Positions 20,693-34,500 of a stretch of 64,000 nucleotides of DNA are shown here, piece by piece. This DNA comes from Zygnema cylindricum. Taxonomy: Eukaryota > Streptophyta > Zygnematophyceae > Zygnematales > Zygnemataceae. The stretch spans positions 84,501 to 148,500 of the forward strand of contig JBBHKE010001811.1 in NCBI GenBank assembly GCA_037447655.1. The letters run 5' to 3'. Below the pieces are notes generated by a model that was not told the origin of the DNA, searched no databases, and saw only the letters and a program-made list of their open reading frames with translations. Position 1 is the stretch's first letter, and each line of letters starts with the position of its first letter. A program made the position numbers and the translations under genes.

Positions 20693-20907
20693 TACACCTT
20701 GAATCGCTATTAGTGTTGATAACTTTTTTGCCATTTTTTTTTTCTCCGTACACTATAGTCCGATTTTCAGTTTGACACCGCCAATCTAAAGCTGAGAATC
20801 TTGCCTTTCATTCGCAACCGTCAGATACACAATCCGACATGTGTGCACGGGAAAAGATATTTTAAGTGGAAAAAAAAACATTAACACCAATAGCGATTCA
20901 CGGTGTA
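20693..20907. mobile_element. TA-flanked MITE
   Basis: The left end TACACCTTGAATCGCTATTA and the right end (reverse complement TACACCGTGAATCGCTATTG) form inverted repeats of about 25 bp, continuing into GTGTT.AT. The ends start with TA, consistent with a TA target duplication. It is the best-preserved copy of the family in the window. Confidence 0.65.
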
Positions 20908-23900
20908 CTGTACAGTACTGTACTGTATTCCTCTTAAGTATGGAAGTACAAACGAGTCGCGGAAATTGAGGAAAGATTGACTGAAGTACAAAATTGAATG
21001 TCGGTGCGGAATTGATATGATGTGAATGACAAATGTCACGTGCGAATTTGTCACGTGCGAATCTATTGTGCGCACGTGGGGATTTCAAGAAGTCTCGACG
21101 AAATTGACAGGGCGGCGCTCGTTAATTAAGATGTCACTTGTCACAAACCGTTAAAAAAAAACTTAAAGAAGCACCAAAAATTAAATTTACAATAGAAATT
21201 AAAAAAAGAAGGAATAAAGAAAGTACTATGAAATTTCGGACAATGGAAGATGACGCGAGATGGGATGCGCGTCCGAAAAAATATGGGTTTGTCTTCTTTG
21301 GGTGATAAATACTCATTCCGATTTGTTGTGTGGTTTGGCTTTGTTAAAATAAAAATATGTCAAAGCTTTTAATTTTGCGCCTTTTGTTAATGTTAGACAT
21401 CATCTTGATGTCGTGATTTATGTTTGCGGATGTTTTTTATCTTGGACATTTTTCTTTCAACATTTTAATTTTCTCTCATGTTGACAATTTTTTTGACAAT
21501 TATTTTAACAATATTTTATGTGGGGAGCTTCTTCAATGTTGACATTTGTTAAACATTGGATGCCTTCCTAATGCGACAAATGTTCTAGCTGCCCATTTTT
21601 GGAAGGCGTGAGATTTTAAAAGCTGTCTTTTTTTTCTATTATTATTATTGTTTTTACATTTTCCTATTGTTGGGGATTGTCCCTCTTCTTAACGCTGGAG
21701 AATTTTAGAACATTGACTATATATTCCAAGGGTTAAACATCTTTTTAAATTTCATGTATTTCTTTTATGTTTCTTTTATGTTGGAATTTACACAATGTTT
21801 GTCCTTTTGTGATGTTTGGGATTCTTCCAATGTTGAACAAATCCCCTAATGTTTGGAAAATTCTTCCCATTCCGCATTTTATTTAACGTCCAAAACATGT
21901 TTCAGGCTTAGAATTATTTTTAAGCTGAAAATTCTCTTACATTTTTTAAAAATGTCCGGAATAGTTCTAAAGCTTTGTGTTCTCTTGGTACTGAACATGT
22001 ATTTATGGTAGACAATTTTAGTGTTGAAAAAAAAAAAAATTCAACTCAATTTTTTTTTTCTTCTAAAAAAATTTTAAGTGTCTATTTGAAAGACATTTTT
22101 TTTTTTAAATTCGAGATAGTTCTAATGTCCTAACAAAAAACCAAAATTTTTAAGCTAACACTAAATAGTCCTAAAAACCCCTAGAAAATCCTGGAAAAAT
22201 ATGCAAAACCCTGAAAATTCTGTAAAACTCTTGGCAATATATAGATTTGAATCTTGGCTTTATGTGGGACATTTCTTAATGCTAGACACTATTCAAAAAC
22301 ACATTCAATGCCTTTTTTGGTCGTGTTTCTAATGATGGGATTTTTCTTAAAAACGAGGGATTTTCATTAAAAATGAGGGATTTTCATTGAAAAACGAGGG
22401 ATTGCACATTGTCAGACGTTTTATTAACATTAGTTAGCCATTTGGACCCCCTTGAAATGTAATATAAGAGACCCTTCTTACCCAAACTACCTATATAGTA
22501 GCCCTTCAAAAAGTTCTTGCCAATTCTTAGATCAAAACGGTGAAAGCGAAAACATCAAATTTGGAAAGAAAGTTGTGAAAAAAAAGGACACATTTCAAAA
22601 CTGCAAGAAAAACAAATAGAAACTCAAAAATTTACAAGAAACTTAAAGCTAAACACTGTGTGCTGAAAATTGGTATGCATAACTAACGTTTTTTTAAAGT
22701 ATACAAAAATTCCCTATCGAAATCAAGAAATAAAACCTGCTCCAAATTGGGACCATTTGAGTGATTTACGAAATATTTTAGCAGTAATCAGGTTTTTATT
22801 TCACAAACATCCTAAGCTACATCCATTTGGTCAAAAGCAAGTTTACCGGACGACCTATTTTAAATGCTAATTTTTTATCAATTTATGCCATAGTCGCAAC
22901 TATTCGGGACGCAAGGAATATTCGGGCGCTCATTTGACATTCGTGCACACCTGGGACATATTCTTGTCAACTTTAGGTTTTAGTATCGACACGGACCAAA
23001 ATCACGCGACGGTGAACCCTTTACGAATTCTTTGGTACGGGACCAAATGTATATGACAATGTACCTTTCTACCATGACATCGCATAGTTCAATCGTTCGA
23101 TCAATGTCCACCGAACGCTAGTCAAGGGCAACTGTAAGAAGTGGGCGCAAGAGTAAGGATATTCCTGAAAATGTTTTCTAGAAGCTCTTTCAGCCGTTGT
23201 CTTCTAAGAAATGATTTAGAGATGCTCTAAGCCCCTTTTTGCACAATGAAGGTAGCTGTCTTTACTTTTTCCCCTCAACTTGATTTTACATTTGTAGCTT
23301 TACTTGTAGCTTTTGAAGTAGTACTGAATTGAAAATGGTGTTATTTTGCTTTTGATTTATGAAATTGCACTCTATGCATAAATAAATGTTTTTATATTTT
23401 TCAATCACAACAACAGAAATTCTGACCCTATGGTATAGTGCCGAATATGGGACGAATGGGGTCTTCCATTTCCTTAGTATTCTTACGTGAATATGTCGGA
23501 GTGGCGAACATTTTTAAAACTTATGTCGAGGCTATGATTTATGCCCTTGTATATATTGTCATTTTGAAGGGCAACGGATTGTTAAATGCAATCTCAAATC
23601 AATTGATTAATGTTTTTACGATGTTGTATCACTGTTGAGATAGTACATCCAAAATATCTGGGTCTGAAACTCTGATTGGCCCTCTCTCAACAAATTGTCT
23701 AAATTGGATCAAATTGACAAAATTCAATGCATGTTTTTTGTTTTTTGGCATGAATAAGGCACATTTATCTTAAAATTACAAAAGGTGACACTAAAGATAA
23801 AGATTGGTAAAAGTTTGTTCAAAAAAGAGTCAAAAAATCTCCAAACTTTGTGCAATTACATGGCTATGTAGTATCGATATTGGACATTGTTTTCAAACTC

Positions 23901-25406
23901 GTCATTTTCCTACTGTTAGGCATGTCTTGATTTCTAATTGTTCATAGCCTTATATAACTATGGTAAACTTGGAGGTTTCATCAACTTTGGAAACAAGGAC
24001 ATTTTCTTAATTTGCGCATCTCTAGGGTATTTTTAAAATGCTAGACGATTCCTTAACGTCCGAGAGGTCTTTCTATTATTAATTTTTTCAATGTTCCATA
24101 ATTTTTAAATTGATTATTTTAATGTTGCACAATGCTTTGAAGCTGAAACATTCCTTGTCGTTGGGCGTCGATTTCGGGTTTTTTGTGTGTTTCAATGTGG
24201 ACACTTTCTTGATGTTGGACAATATAGAAAGTTAGGCCAGAAAGTGACCGACAAATGAGAAGTGCAATACAAGAAAAGGCGAAACTAGAGAGAAGGCCAA
24301 AAAACATAAGACAGGACAAAGGAAGAAGAGAAAATAAACAAGAGATAGTTTTCCGTAGGGTTCTTTGTCACTCATCTAAGATAAAAGAATTACAATGGGA
24401 AAAAGGGTCTTTAGTAGAAAGTCAAGCAAGGAAAAGTAAATAGAAGCAGCGTATGCAGTTTTAATGGTAGAACTAATGTAAGTGGTGATTAATCTTAGGT
24501 ACCGACGCTAAAAAAAGGCAGTTGGCAAAACCGGAAAATGAATCTAGAAAAGGCTAAAATAATTTTATGGTTTTCGAGGAGAAATCTTTTACGTTAATAA
24601 ACGTATGTGCAGAAAAACTAAAAAGTACATAACGCTGAAACAAAGTACTAATCTGAGGACTTAGCTTTTCGGACTAAAAAGGTAGATGCCAATTGAGATA
24701 TAAGCTTCAAAGGGTAATTCCAATGCACAGTTGTCTAACGCTGGACATGTTTATTTTCTTTTTTATTCTGGAAAAGTTTTTAAAACTAGGAATTTCTCCA
24801 ATGTTGGACAATTTTCGACATTAGGATTTGTCCCAATGCATAATCTTTTTTTATCTCGCTTTCTAGTGTTAATGTCGGTATTTATGGAAGAAATCCAATT
24901 TATAGATGCCCAAATTTGCTTATCCATTATTGAGTTCGACTTAAAAGCTATATTTTTATGCCAGAATTTGAAATTTACACAGCTTTGGATCCCTTTTTTA
25001 TTAGAGTTAGTCAGCTGATACCTGTAAGTAAAATCCTCAAGATGCTTGGGTGGATATTGAGTTAATATGTTAGTGATTGATTGGTTAGTTTGCGTTTGTC
25101 TATATAGGGGGAATTAGAGACCATTGGGGTTTATATAATCTCATGTTCTAACTTAGCTTCTATGATGGGAAAAAGCAACTGGTTTTAAAAATTTGCTTGG
25201 TTTGAAATATGTTGGATTGAAAAACAGCAAGTTGTAAAGTTTGGGTAACTGTCACTGCATGCCATGAATTTTTTGTTCCTCTGCTCCTGTTTCAATTCCC
25301 TAGTTTCAAATTCTACTCGTTTTTCAGTTTCTTTTCGTGCAGATTTAGTCTCACTGCTTTCTTATCCACCTTGTTAAGCATCTTTTACCACTCTTGTTTT
25401 TTGCAG
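20908..25406. other. AT-rich intergenic region with degenerate minisatellite; upstream flank of the receptor gene
   Basis: No ORF with recognisable motifs was found. Degenerate copies of a unit like AATGTTGGACATTTT recur at 21361-22440, 24080-24230 and 24715-24860. A clean 3-unit repeat of about 20 bp (GGGATTTTCATTAAAAATGA) lies at 22337-22404. The promoter and first exon(s) of the receptor gene, with the start codon, should lie in the right part of this stretch but could not be placed. Confidence 0.5.
22337..22404. repeat. Tandem repeat, 3 x about 20 bp
   Basis: Three units begin GGGATTTT and end in AAAACGA or AAAATGA, followed by a partial fourth. Confidence 0.8.
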
Positions 25407-25510
25407 GTTTCAAAGAATCCACAATATCATACTTGTACTGACGGCGATAGTATTTTTGACCAACTTTTGTGTCCCTACAGCTGCGGTGAAAATTAAATCG
25501 GATCAAGCAG
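25407..25510 (+). CDS. Receptor exon 1: signal peptide
   Basis: The acceptor TTTTTTGCAG precedes it. The translation contains the hydrophobic run IILVLTAIVFLTNFCV followed by PTAAVKIKSDQA, a signal-peptide core with a small-residue cleavage region. No in-frame ATG is present, so the start codon must be in an upstream exon. The donor is a weak GTCATC. Confidence 0.65.
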
Positions 25511-28500
25511 GTCATCCTCTGACTTTTAATTTCACAAATATTGTATTCAATGAGTAGAAAATAGGTTTTTTTTTATTTTTTTCCAGGTCATTATGAAAGT
25601 ATAAAGTACTTTGTTCATGCATTTATGGCCAAACGTTCTATCGGCTTGAATACAATCATGCCAGTCCATGAGAAAAATGACTCAACCGTTTAGGTTATGA
25701 ACTTGATTTAGGGACTGCTCTTACAACCCTTGAAGATGTATTGTTGGATGTATTGTTGTTTGTGTTGTTATATAATTACAGTGCCCATCGTTACTAGAGA
25801 TAATTACTCTAATTCAAATGAGAGTTTTTTTTTACCCAGACTTATAAATCAGTGTTAATAACACTTGAGTTTTTGATCACAATAGCCACGTTCCAAAACA
25901 TTATGAGTAGTGAATGCGAATAAAGTGTTAATGCTAATGATTCACTAAATCTGATAGTGATAGGGGGTATAGTTCTTAGCTTTGCAGTTCTACTTGTGAG
26001 AGGATGATGAATGTTTTAGGATTAAAGTTCTAATTATCCTTTTTTCCACGTCATATGCTTGGCACATGACCTCGCCTAAAAATTTCAATCACTTGTAAGC
26101 AGATACTTTGCTTGAGATCCTAAAGGAATTCGAGCCTTTGGATCCCAATTTTCTTGTATCTTGGAATCGCTCCAATGATTGCAGTGAATGGCTGGGCATC
26201 ACATGTGACACAAACGGAAATGTTGTCGAACTGTAAGTTTTTTACTGCTGCTTTCTAAACGTCTTAAGCTTTACTGAAAAACTGAATGCGAAGGGAAGTA
26301 AGAAAAATGTAAAAACAGGGCGAAGGAACTAACACACAAACAAAGTGCATGTAAAACAAAGACAGTCAACGAAGCAACTGAACACTAAAGCAAAGACGGA
26401 ATGGTGTGCTTAAACCAACATTACCTAACCAAACTTCAACAAGTATACAAAATTTATTGAACCGTGCCAATTCGTTGAATAATGCTCCTAAGGATCAAAG
26501 GGTAAACGCTAGAAAAGTGATAGCTCATAGAATGAGATTTGTCCATTCAGCGTTTGTTAATATGTTATTAGTTTGTTTAGTTATCTTGAAAGATCTTTGT
26601 TTCTAGTCATATATGTAGCCAGCTTCGTTTAAAAGTCCATATAGTGCGACAACTGTTATTTTGTTGTCCTTCGGCATTTTGTATCTCGTCTAGCATTTGA
26701 CTTTCACTAGATTGTTGATTTATTGTGCTTTCTGTAATTTTTTACTGTATTCCCACGTGTTTTGAGCACACCATGTCAATTGTAAAATTGACGATGAAAA
26801 CACACCGTATGAAAGAGCCGACGAATAAGCTTGGACATCTACCGTAGTGCCCAGCCTTGTTGAACGCGAAATGTGTTGGTTGAAGTATAGGTTTGTCAAT
26901 GGGGATGTCTACACTGCATATCAATACCTTATTAGCGTGGATGTTACTTTCTTCGAAGTAATTGGACACTCCATGCCGAGATTGAGGAACTTGTTGCTAA
27001 AGTTTCCCTTTACACCCCATGATCCACCTAGGCCTTCAAATCCAATCCTTAAGTATAAATTATTTAAGAAAATTTACAAATTTGAATCACAGATAAACAT
27101 TTTACCATTCGCTGTGTATCTGTAGGTTTATTTCTTTTTTCTTATTTCTTTTGCTTTCTAGGTTGTTAATTATTTGTTTTTCCTTTACCATGCTTTGTTA
27201 TAGGTACCTCACAGCTGAGGATATTTTAAGCCCAAACGGAACAGTTTTTTTCAAAACGAATTTTAATTGCAGTGATGGAACCATTACTTGTAGTGAGCAA
27301 AATGTGTATGGTTATCCTTTGAACGGAAGCCTTTCAGCCAACATTACTTCTTTGACCACCCTGGAGGCACTGTGAGTTTCCCACCCATCTACAAAGTACA
27401 CTGCACAATGCTAATATGCAAAAGAATCGTTAGCATTAATGCGAAGTTAGTATCAATAATACTAATCTAGTGTGAAGGGACATGGTGGATTGCAGTCTAC
27501 TCCCTTCGACAGTGTTATTAACAATATTATTATGCGATAAATGCCCAAAATTTCGTGACGAAGTTAGTGCTTCTAACATTAGTAGCTTTGCCAAACGTGA
27601 TTGATTTTTTTTTATTCTTTTGTATTCTCCTTATTTTTCTCTCAGTACTCCTATTGATGTAGTGAATGTCTCCATCGTGGAAATCGAGACCAGCGCACCA
27701 AGTACAATTTTTTTCAACATATATGTATTAGAATTAAGACTACTACATCTCATGAAACTGTCCCAACAAGACATTATAAACACGGATTTATTGATGAAAG
27801 CTGACTGACTTCACTCTCACATAGTTACGAGAGGAATAAAGCTTTAAAAACAACTCTCCCTAAAGCTTTAGATTCTCCTAGCCACTTAGTCCACAAACAT
27901 CTATGCAAAACTGCAATTTAAGAACCGGTAGAGATTTTGTTAACATATGAGGCACTGTATTTTCATCTGGTAAATAACATAATTTGTTGATTTTATTAAA
28001 CACTTTCTCTCCAACAAAAGCAAGTCTTATGTCTATATTTTTTCTTTTGAAGTGATAAACATGATCAAAAGCAATCGCAATAGCAAGTTGATTGTCACAC
28101 AGTTTGAAGATCGGATTCCATAAAAGTAAGCTCTTTGAAAAGAGATTTCATCCAAAGTAACTCTTTGATGGTTCAGCTTGCTGCTGTATATTTTGCCTTC
28201 ATTGTTAATTGGGCAGTCACCTTTTGAAGCTTGCTACTCCAGCTGCATGTTCCATCTTTAATCTGAATCAAGTACCCGATTGTTGATTTGCGGTTAGGCA
28301 TATCACGGTCGCTAGCGTCACTCCAAGTTTGGAGTTTTACCTCACTTCCTCCATGTGTTAATTTGAGATCTTTGGTCCGAGATAGATATTTTGGGACTCT
28401 TTTTACTGCTACTCAATCTCTCCTCTGAGAATTTTGTAGACTCCTACTCAATGCTGCTATGTCGGGCCTGGTACAATTCATAAAGTATTTTAAGCTACCT

Positions 28501-31500
28501 ATAATCTTTCTGTAGGGAATCTTAGTCACGAAATCAGACTCCCTCCCCTGAATCTAGATTGTCTTCTACAATCACCCCTGAGTCACTTTCTTTTCCCTCT
28601 AGTTTTTGCCTGAATTTCCATGGAGGGGCACTCCCTTTTACATCTTTCATGTCAATTTTTTTTAGCATGTTTTTTATGGCTTCTTCCTGAGTCATTCTAA
28701 TAACTAATCTTGACTACTCTTGTCTCGTTTTACCTGTATGCTAAGAATGTACTTTGCCTTAGATCTTTCATCTCAAACCTGGACTTTAAAGCTATGTTTA
28801 TTTTATTAACTCATTCAATTGTTTTTGTTATAATAAGCAGATCATCAACACATACAACAATAAATATAGTCCCGTCTTCACCCTCCATTGCATAGATCGA
28901 GTGATTTGAACTAATTCTTCTAAATCCTTAATCTAGTTAAAATCTCATCTATTCACTGTCTGGGGGCTTGTTAAAGACTATTGAGTGATTAAGAAATTCA
29001 CACACGTACTTTTCCTGCTTCCTGCTACATTTCAAGTTGTTTTATGTAAATGACTTCTTCTAATTCTCTATGTTAATATGCAGTTTTACCATCTATCTGC
29101 TGTACTTCCATGTTTTTTGCAACCGCTGAAGTGTTTCCTACAACTGCTAAAGTTCAAAAAATTATAACAGTAGGAAACCTGGAAACCAATAGCTTTTCAA
29201 TCTGGTGGAAGGTCTACAAGTTCCCAAGTCTGGGCCTCCATAATAGACTTCATTTTACCGTTTGCTGCCGCTATTCAATGTTTTTTTTCTAAAATGCCTC
29301 TTGAATGGTGAGAGGCTCCCTCTACCAGCAGAAAACCTGACACCTGACAACTGGTGAGAAAGTTTTTTTATAATCCATTCCTTCTTTTTGATTATATTCC
29401 TTAATTACTTGCCTAGCTTCATACCTTTCTATGGTATTATCTAGGTTTAAGTTTTAATTTGAATACCCTTCTACTCCCAATAGCTTTTCGATCTGTGGCC
29501 TCCATAATCGACTTCATTTTATCGTTTGCTGCCGCTATCCAATGCTCTTTTTCTAAAATATCCAATGCTCTTTTTCTAAAATGCCTGTGAATGGTGAGAG
29601 GCTCCCTTGAGCTAGCAGACGGTGTATAGAGGCTTGCACTTGCATTCCTTCGATTGCTTGTCCTTTTTCCCCTCGAAAATTCTGAGGCTGAAATCGAAGG
29701 TTGGGTCTGACGAGTTGTAGTTTGTCTCTGCTCTATCTGCGGCCCAACGGTGGTTGGAATTCTTGGTTTAGCAACAAACGGGTCGTCGTTGGTTTAGCGA
29801 TGAGGGAGGCTCATCGCTAATTTGGTTACATCCACCGATGCCCGTTGTTTAAGTTCTAGCAACGAGATCATCTCGTCGCTGGTCCAACGACAGTCCTGTT
29901 TTTTTGCTAATTCTGTTGCTTCCTCCGACGCCCATTGGTGATGGTCCAGCGACGAGACCATCTCATTGGTCAGCGAAAGGACATGGTCGTCGTTGACGGT
30001 GTTCGACGCCTCACCGGTGCTTAAATCCATCTATGGTTTCTGCTCAAGAATGACATATTCAGTAATTTTTTCAGCCTTTTTGGCGGCTGTCATCTGAAAG
30101 ACGTCAACCGATTTTTCTTCATCTTTAACTATAATACTCTTTATAATAAAATCAGGTACATATACCCTGTAGCTTTTTGACTGATCATCTTAACCAAGTA
30201 AGAGTCCGACTATGCCTTTTTGGTTCCATTTTCCACATATTTTAAGTGATGTCTAACATAACAACCTGGCTATCAAATACTATGAAATGACTGACTATTG
30301 GTTTAGTTCTTGTCCATATCTCATAAGGTGTCTTCCCTTTGATTGCTCTAAATTCCATTCTGTTTTCAATATATGCTGCACTGTTTAAGACTTCAACCCA
30401 AAATTTCAAATCTACACCTTTGCAGAACAGGCATTCACCTGGCACTTTTAGTCATTGTTCTGTTTACTCTCTCAGCTACACCATTTTGTTCTAGAGTACG
30501 GGATTGAAATTTGGTAAGATATTCCATGTTCTTTCAGTTGGCTGATGAAGTCTCGCGATAGATATTCCCCGCCATTGTCCGATCTCAATGGTCAAGATTG
30601 GAACTCCATGAATGTTTTCGCTCTAGGTTCTGAATTCTTTGAAGTGAGAAAACATTTTACTTTTTTTTTCACGAAAGAGATTTTTGTGTATCTTGAGAAG
30701 TCATCTGTTAACGTCACCATGATAGGATCTTAGCCGGTCCCCTTACATCAGAGCGACCTAGTTCTAATGCTCTTTCTTTTCTATGGTTGCTTTCGGAAGG
30801 AAAAGGATGTTTACAATGCATCCATCACAAAAGTGCCCATCGTTTTCACTAATGTCACACCTATTATACCGTATTTGGCCATCTTGTATAGACTCTCATA
30901 GTGCACATGACCAAGTTTTTTATGCCAGAGGTCATTTTTAGACAAGACAGCCGAATACAAAACATATTTAAAAGGATATTGTTGTCGTAAACCTGCCAAG
31001 GGACTAATGTTTAGCTTACATTTTTGGTTGATGGTTATAACTTTCTCTAACTCAGGAAAGTGCTTCACTTTTGGTAAGACCCTCTTTATTTCAAAGATTT
31101 TTGATCCATGATTTTTATATGTATACTCTTCAATCACTGATAAAATATTTGAAATTTTAAAGTCATTGGTTCCTCACATGGCTAGTGTATATGTCTCCCC
31201 TCAATCGGGATTTATCTTCCAAAAAAAAATGGATTCCCAATTGTTTTGCTAACAGTTGTGTATTTTTGAAGCTTCACGAAGTAACTCGTGAGTTGGTATG
31301 CGACATAATGCTTAGAGTGTCTATTGTAATGGATACAAGCTCAAAGGACAAGTAGAAAAATATACACACTAGGTTAATAAATTGTTTAATTGTAGCAGTT
31401 CCCTGAATTTTTATGAACGTAAATTCTAAATACTGGCAGTTGTTTTGAAAGGTGTAAATTATATTATGCCACAACCAGGTCCTATACATGCATTGAATAC

Positions 31501-34500
31501 CAAACGTTACCTAGACATAATTTTTTCTTTTGTTTGACTAAGTAATCAAAATTTTGTCTTTTGGTTTTTTCCAGAGTATTGAGCGGGCTGGGCTTCCAAA
31601 GCGAGATACCTTCAGATATTGGAAGCCTGTCCAATTTGAAAATTATGTATGTGGTATTAAGCTCAACACAATAAACGGACTACTCTCTTGTCTAATTGGA
31701 CTATAATCCCTACAAGCTTGCAAGAAACGAGCACATTAAAAAATTCTTCATTGTCTCTAAATGGATGTCATTCCCATAAGTTTTAGGAAGGGTAAATCTT
31801 TAATTCTCCATTTGACAACCCATCCCACGATATATGTTTTTGGTTGTCGAACAAGTAAATGCATGTAGGTCCAAAATTGAAAGCATAACATGGCAAAGTC
31901 TATGCCTGAACTATCCATCGGTAGTATGTTATGAAAATCGATTGGAGTCCTAACTTTTGAAAACCTATTACTACACCATAAAGAAAAAGAACAACGCTGT
32001 TGTAGAAAGTAGACGTGTCAAACGGCATATGTATGAAGTCATTTGACATCAATGCTGCTTTTTCAGGGATTTGAGTTCAAACAATTTCTTTCCTGCTCTT
32101 CCATCAACTCTTGAGAAACTTACTCAGTTGGTGTACTTGTAAGTCTTTGACATTTCCCTTATGATCATTTTGTGTGTTTAACATTTTTGTAGTAAGAAAA
32201 GCAATCTGATTTATTTTACGAATATGAAGAGAATACCGTGTATAACTAGAACATTAATAACACTAAATCACTGCCCCTGAATTTTAGCCATTAGTACTTA
32301 TTTTCCCCTACACTAATAAATCTGAAAAAAGAATAAGTTCCAATTGCATTATTTTATGCTCTACATTAATGAGATTAATGTTCAGTATGTGTCAGTCCCC
32401 ATATATACGAACGGTACTTTACAATATTATCATCAAAATAAACACGGTGACCCCAGTCGAGGGCAAAGTAACAACACAAAGTTCACAGATTCATTTTCGA
32501 GCTTTGTGAACAAAGCTTCGCGCGGACAAAATTTACAATTTTTTACACAACAAAGAAGAGCAAGAACAACAAATGTTGTAAACCTAGTAATTTGTCGGTA
32601 CACAGTGCAGTTTAAGATCAGAAAAAATAAAATCACTTGATTTAGACATTTGCAAGACGTGCAATTCTCAAAGTATTATGACTTGATAAAAATTGGTCAC
32701 AAAAACAGAGAGTTAGATGCAAGTACAATTTTTTTTTTCTCTCTTCTTTTTTCTATCCTGAAGTGTATCTTAAGTTGCTCATGAAGAAAAAATGTTGTGA
32801 AATCGAATATATAAAAAACCCAAAAACCCTTAAAATAAGCAAATTTTCATTTTTTCCTTGTTTTTTTTTGTAGTTTAAAACGATGAGAAAAAACATCAAT
32901 ACTAACGGTTTCAATTGTAGGTCAAAGGTTTTTGTTTTTAATAATTGCTTACTGTGTTGCATATTTTGTTCTCCGCAATTGATAATTCATGTTTCTTTTT
33001 CAATTCCATTTTTGGTTTTTTTAGTTTTTATTTCCATCCTTCTACTATGAAGAACGTACGCCTTGAACTTTTCAATGAGCTAATTTAAGCAGTTTCAATA
33101 AGGATACGTGGGGCAACTAAAGAGGGCTATTAATACACCTATACTTTTACCAGAGGGTCTAATAGGCTATCTTCTCGTAATGGTTAAACATATTTACCTT
33201 TTCTTTTAATGTTGTTAGATTGTATGGTTCATTGCAATTATGCAACAAAGCGCAATAAAATTTGTCTTGAAGTCTTCGTGTATTGCTCAGGTTGTTGAAT
33301 CAAAATTCTTAAAGGTTTCTGACACATATTTCACGCTCCAGATGTTTCAATATTTAATGTTTTCATTGCGCTTTATGAGAAAAAGTGCTTTTGTTTGTTT
33401 TGGAATACAAAACTGGTGGGTTCTACTTTGTGAAGAAATCCATAATCATGAAGCCGTGGGCTACTTCTCTTTGGCATGATGGTCAAATGTGTATGATTCA
33501 ATTGTAAGTCCATTGGAAACTCATACATAGCTCCTTGCAAAAGTTACACCCTGAAAAAAAAGGTGAAGCATCATATCGTTCTGCAACTGCAGTATGTGGT
33601 AACAAACTGCTGTGATTTGTTTATGATTCTTTTAACGTGTTAAAAACTATTTATTGTCTTTTCAATCCCAGATCCTTGCGTAGAAATAACTTGGGCGGCA
33701 ACATTCTATTGAGTATTGGCAAAAACCTTACTCAGTTAGAGAAGCTGTAAGTTCATAGCATTTGCCACGTTGCCTTAAATGTGGTTTTCAAGTCTTGTTC
33801 AAACAATGCCAAATCTATTTGTCACTTTGTCTTTGTCTTTGTCACTTTGTCTTTTTCACTTTGTCACTTTGTTGTTCACTTTGTCGCTTCGTTGCCTTGT
33901 TTTCTTTTTTTGGTTTGCAGTGGAAACTTTAGTAGTAAACGGAAAGATGACAAATAACTAGTGGATCGTTGATTTTTTTTCCTCAGTGATTGTAGTGCCT
34001 CTGGCATGACCGGTGAAATTCCAGCAAGCATTGCTTATCTCACCAAAATAAAATATCTGTAAGAAGTTACCGACTTCTACTTAAACCTTTCCACAAGAAT
34101 GGTCCTAAAACCGGCAAAAGACTTTGTAAAAACAGTATTATGTCACCAGTTCTAGCTAAGGCCGACATCTACACAATAAATGTTGTTTCTGCCAGAACAT
34201 TTTTTTATGGGCGGATTACGTCTGATGACATGACCCCTAAAGTGGCAACTTACAAAATTGGAAGATTCGTTAACTTTAGACCTGAATTTGGAGGGTAAAA
34301 GGTTTTTGGATTTGTGTTTCTTTACCAATTAAGTATAGTTAATGATCCGCAAACTACATAATTTTAAAATAATTAACTTGAAATTTCATAATAAAAACAG
34401 CAAGAAAACATGTACCATGTTGTTAGTGTATCTTGTTTGAGCATTTCTAAAAATATCCTAGAAAGCTGATTGCCTAAAACCATCTTTTGGATATGCCTCT

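Noticed and set aside
24731-25018. 95-codon frame as the missing 5' exon of the receptor
   Set aside because: It lies in the minisatellite region, ends in a stop, and gives no suitable donor into 25407.
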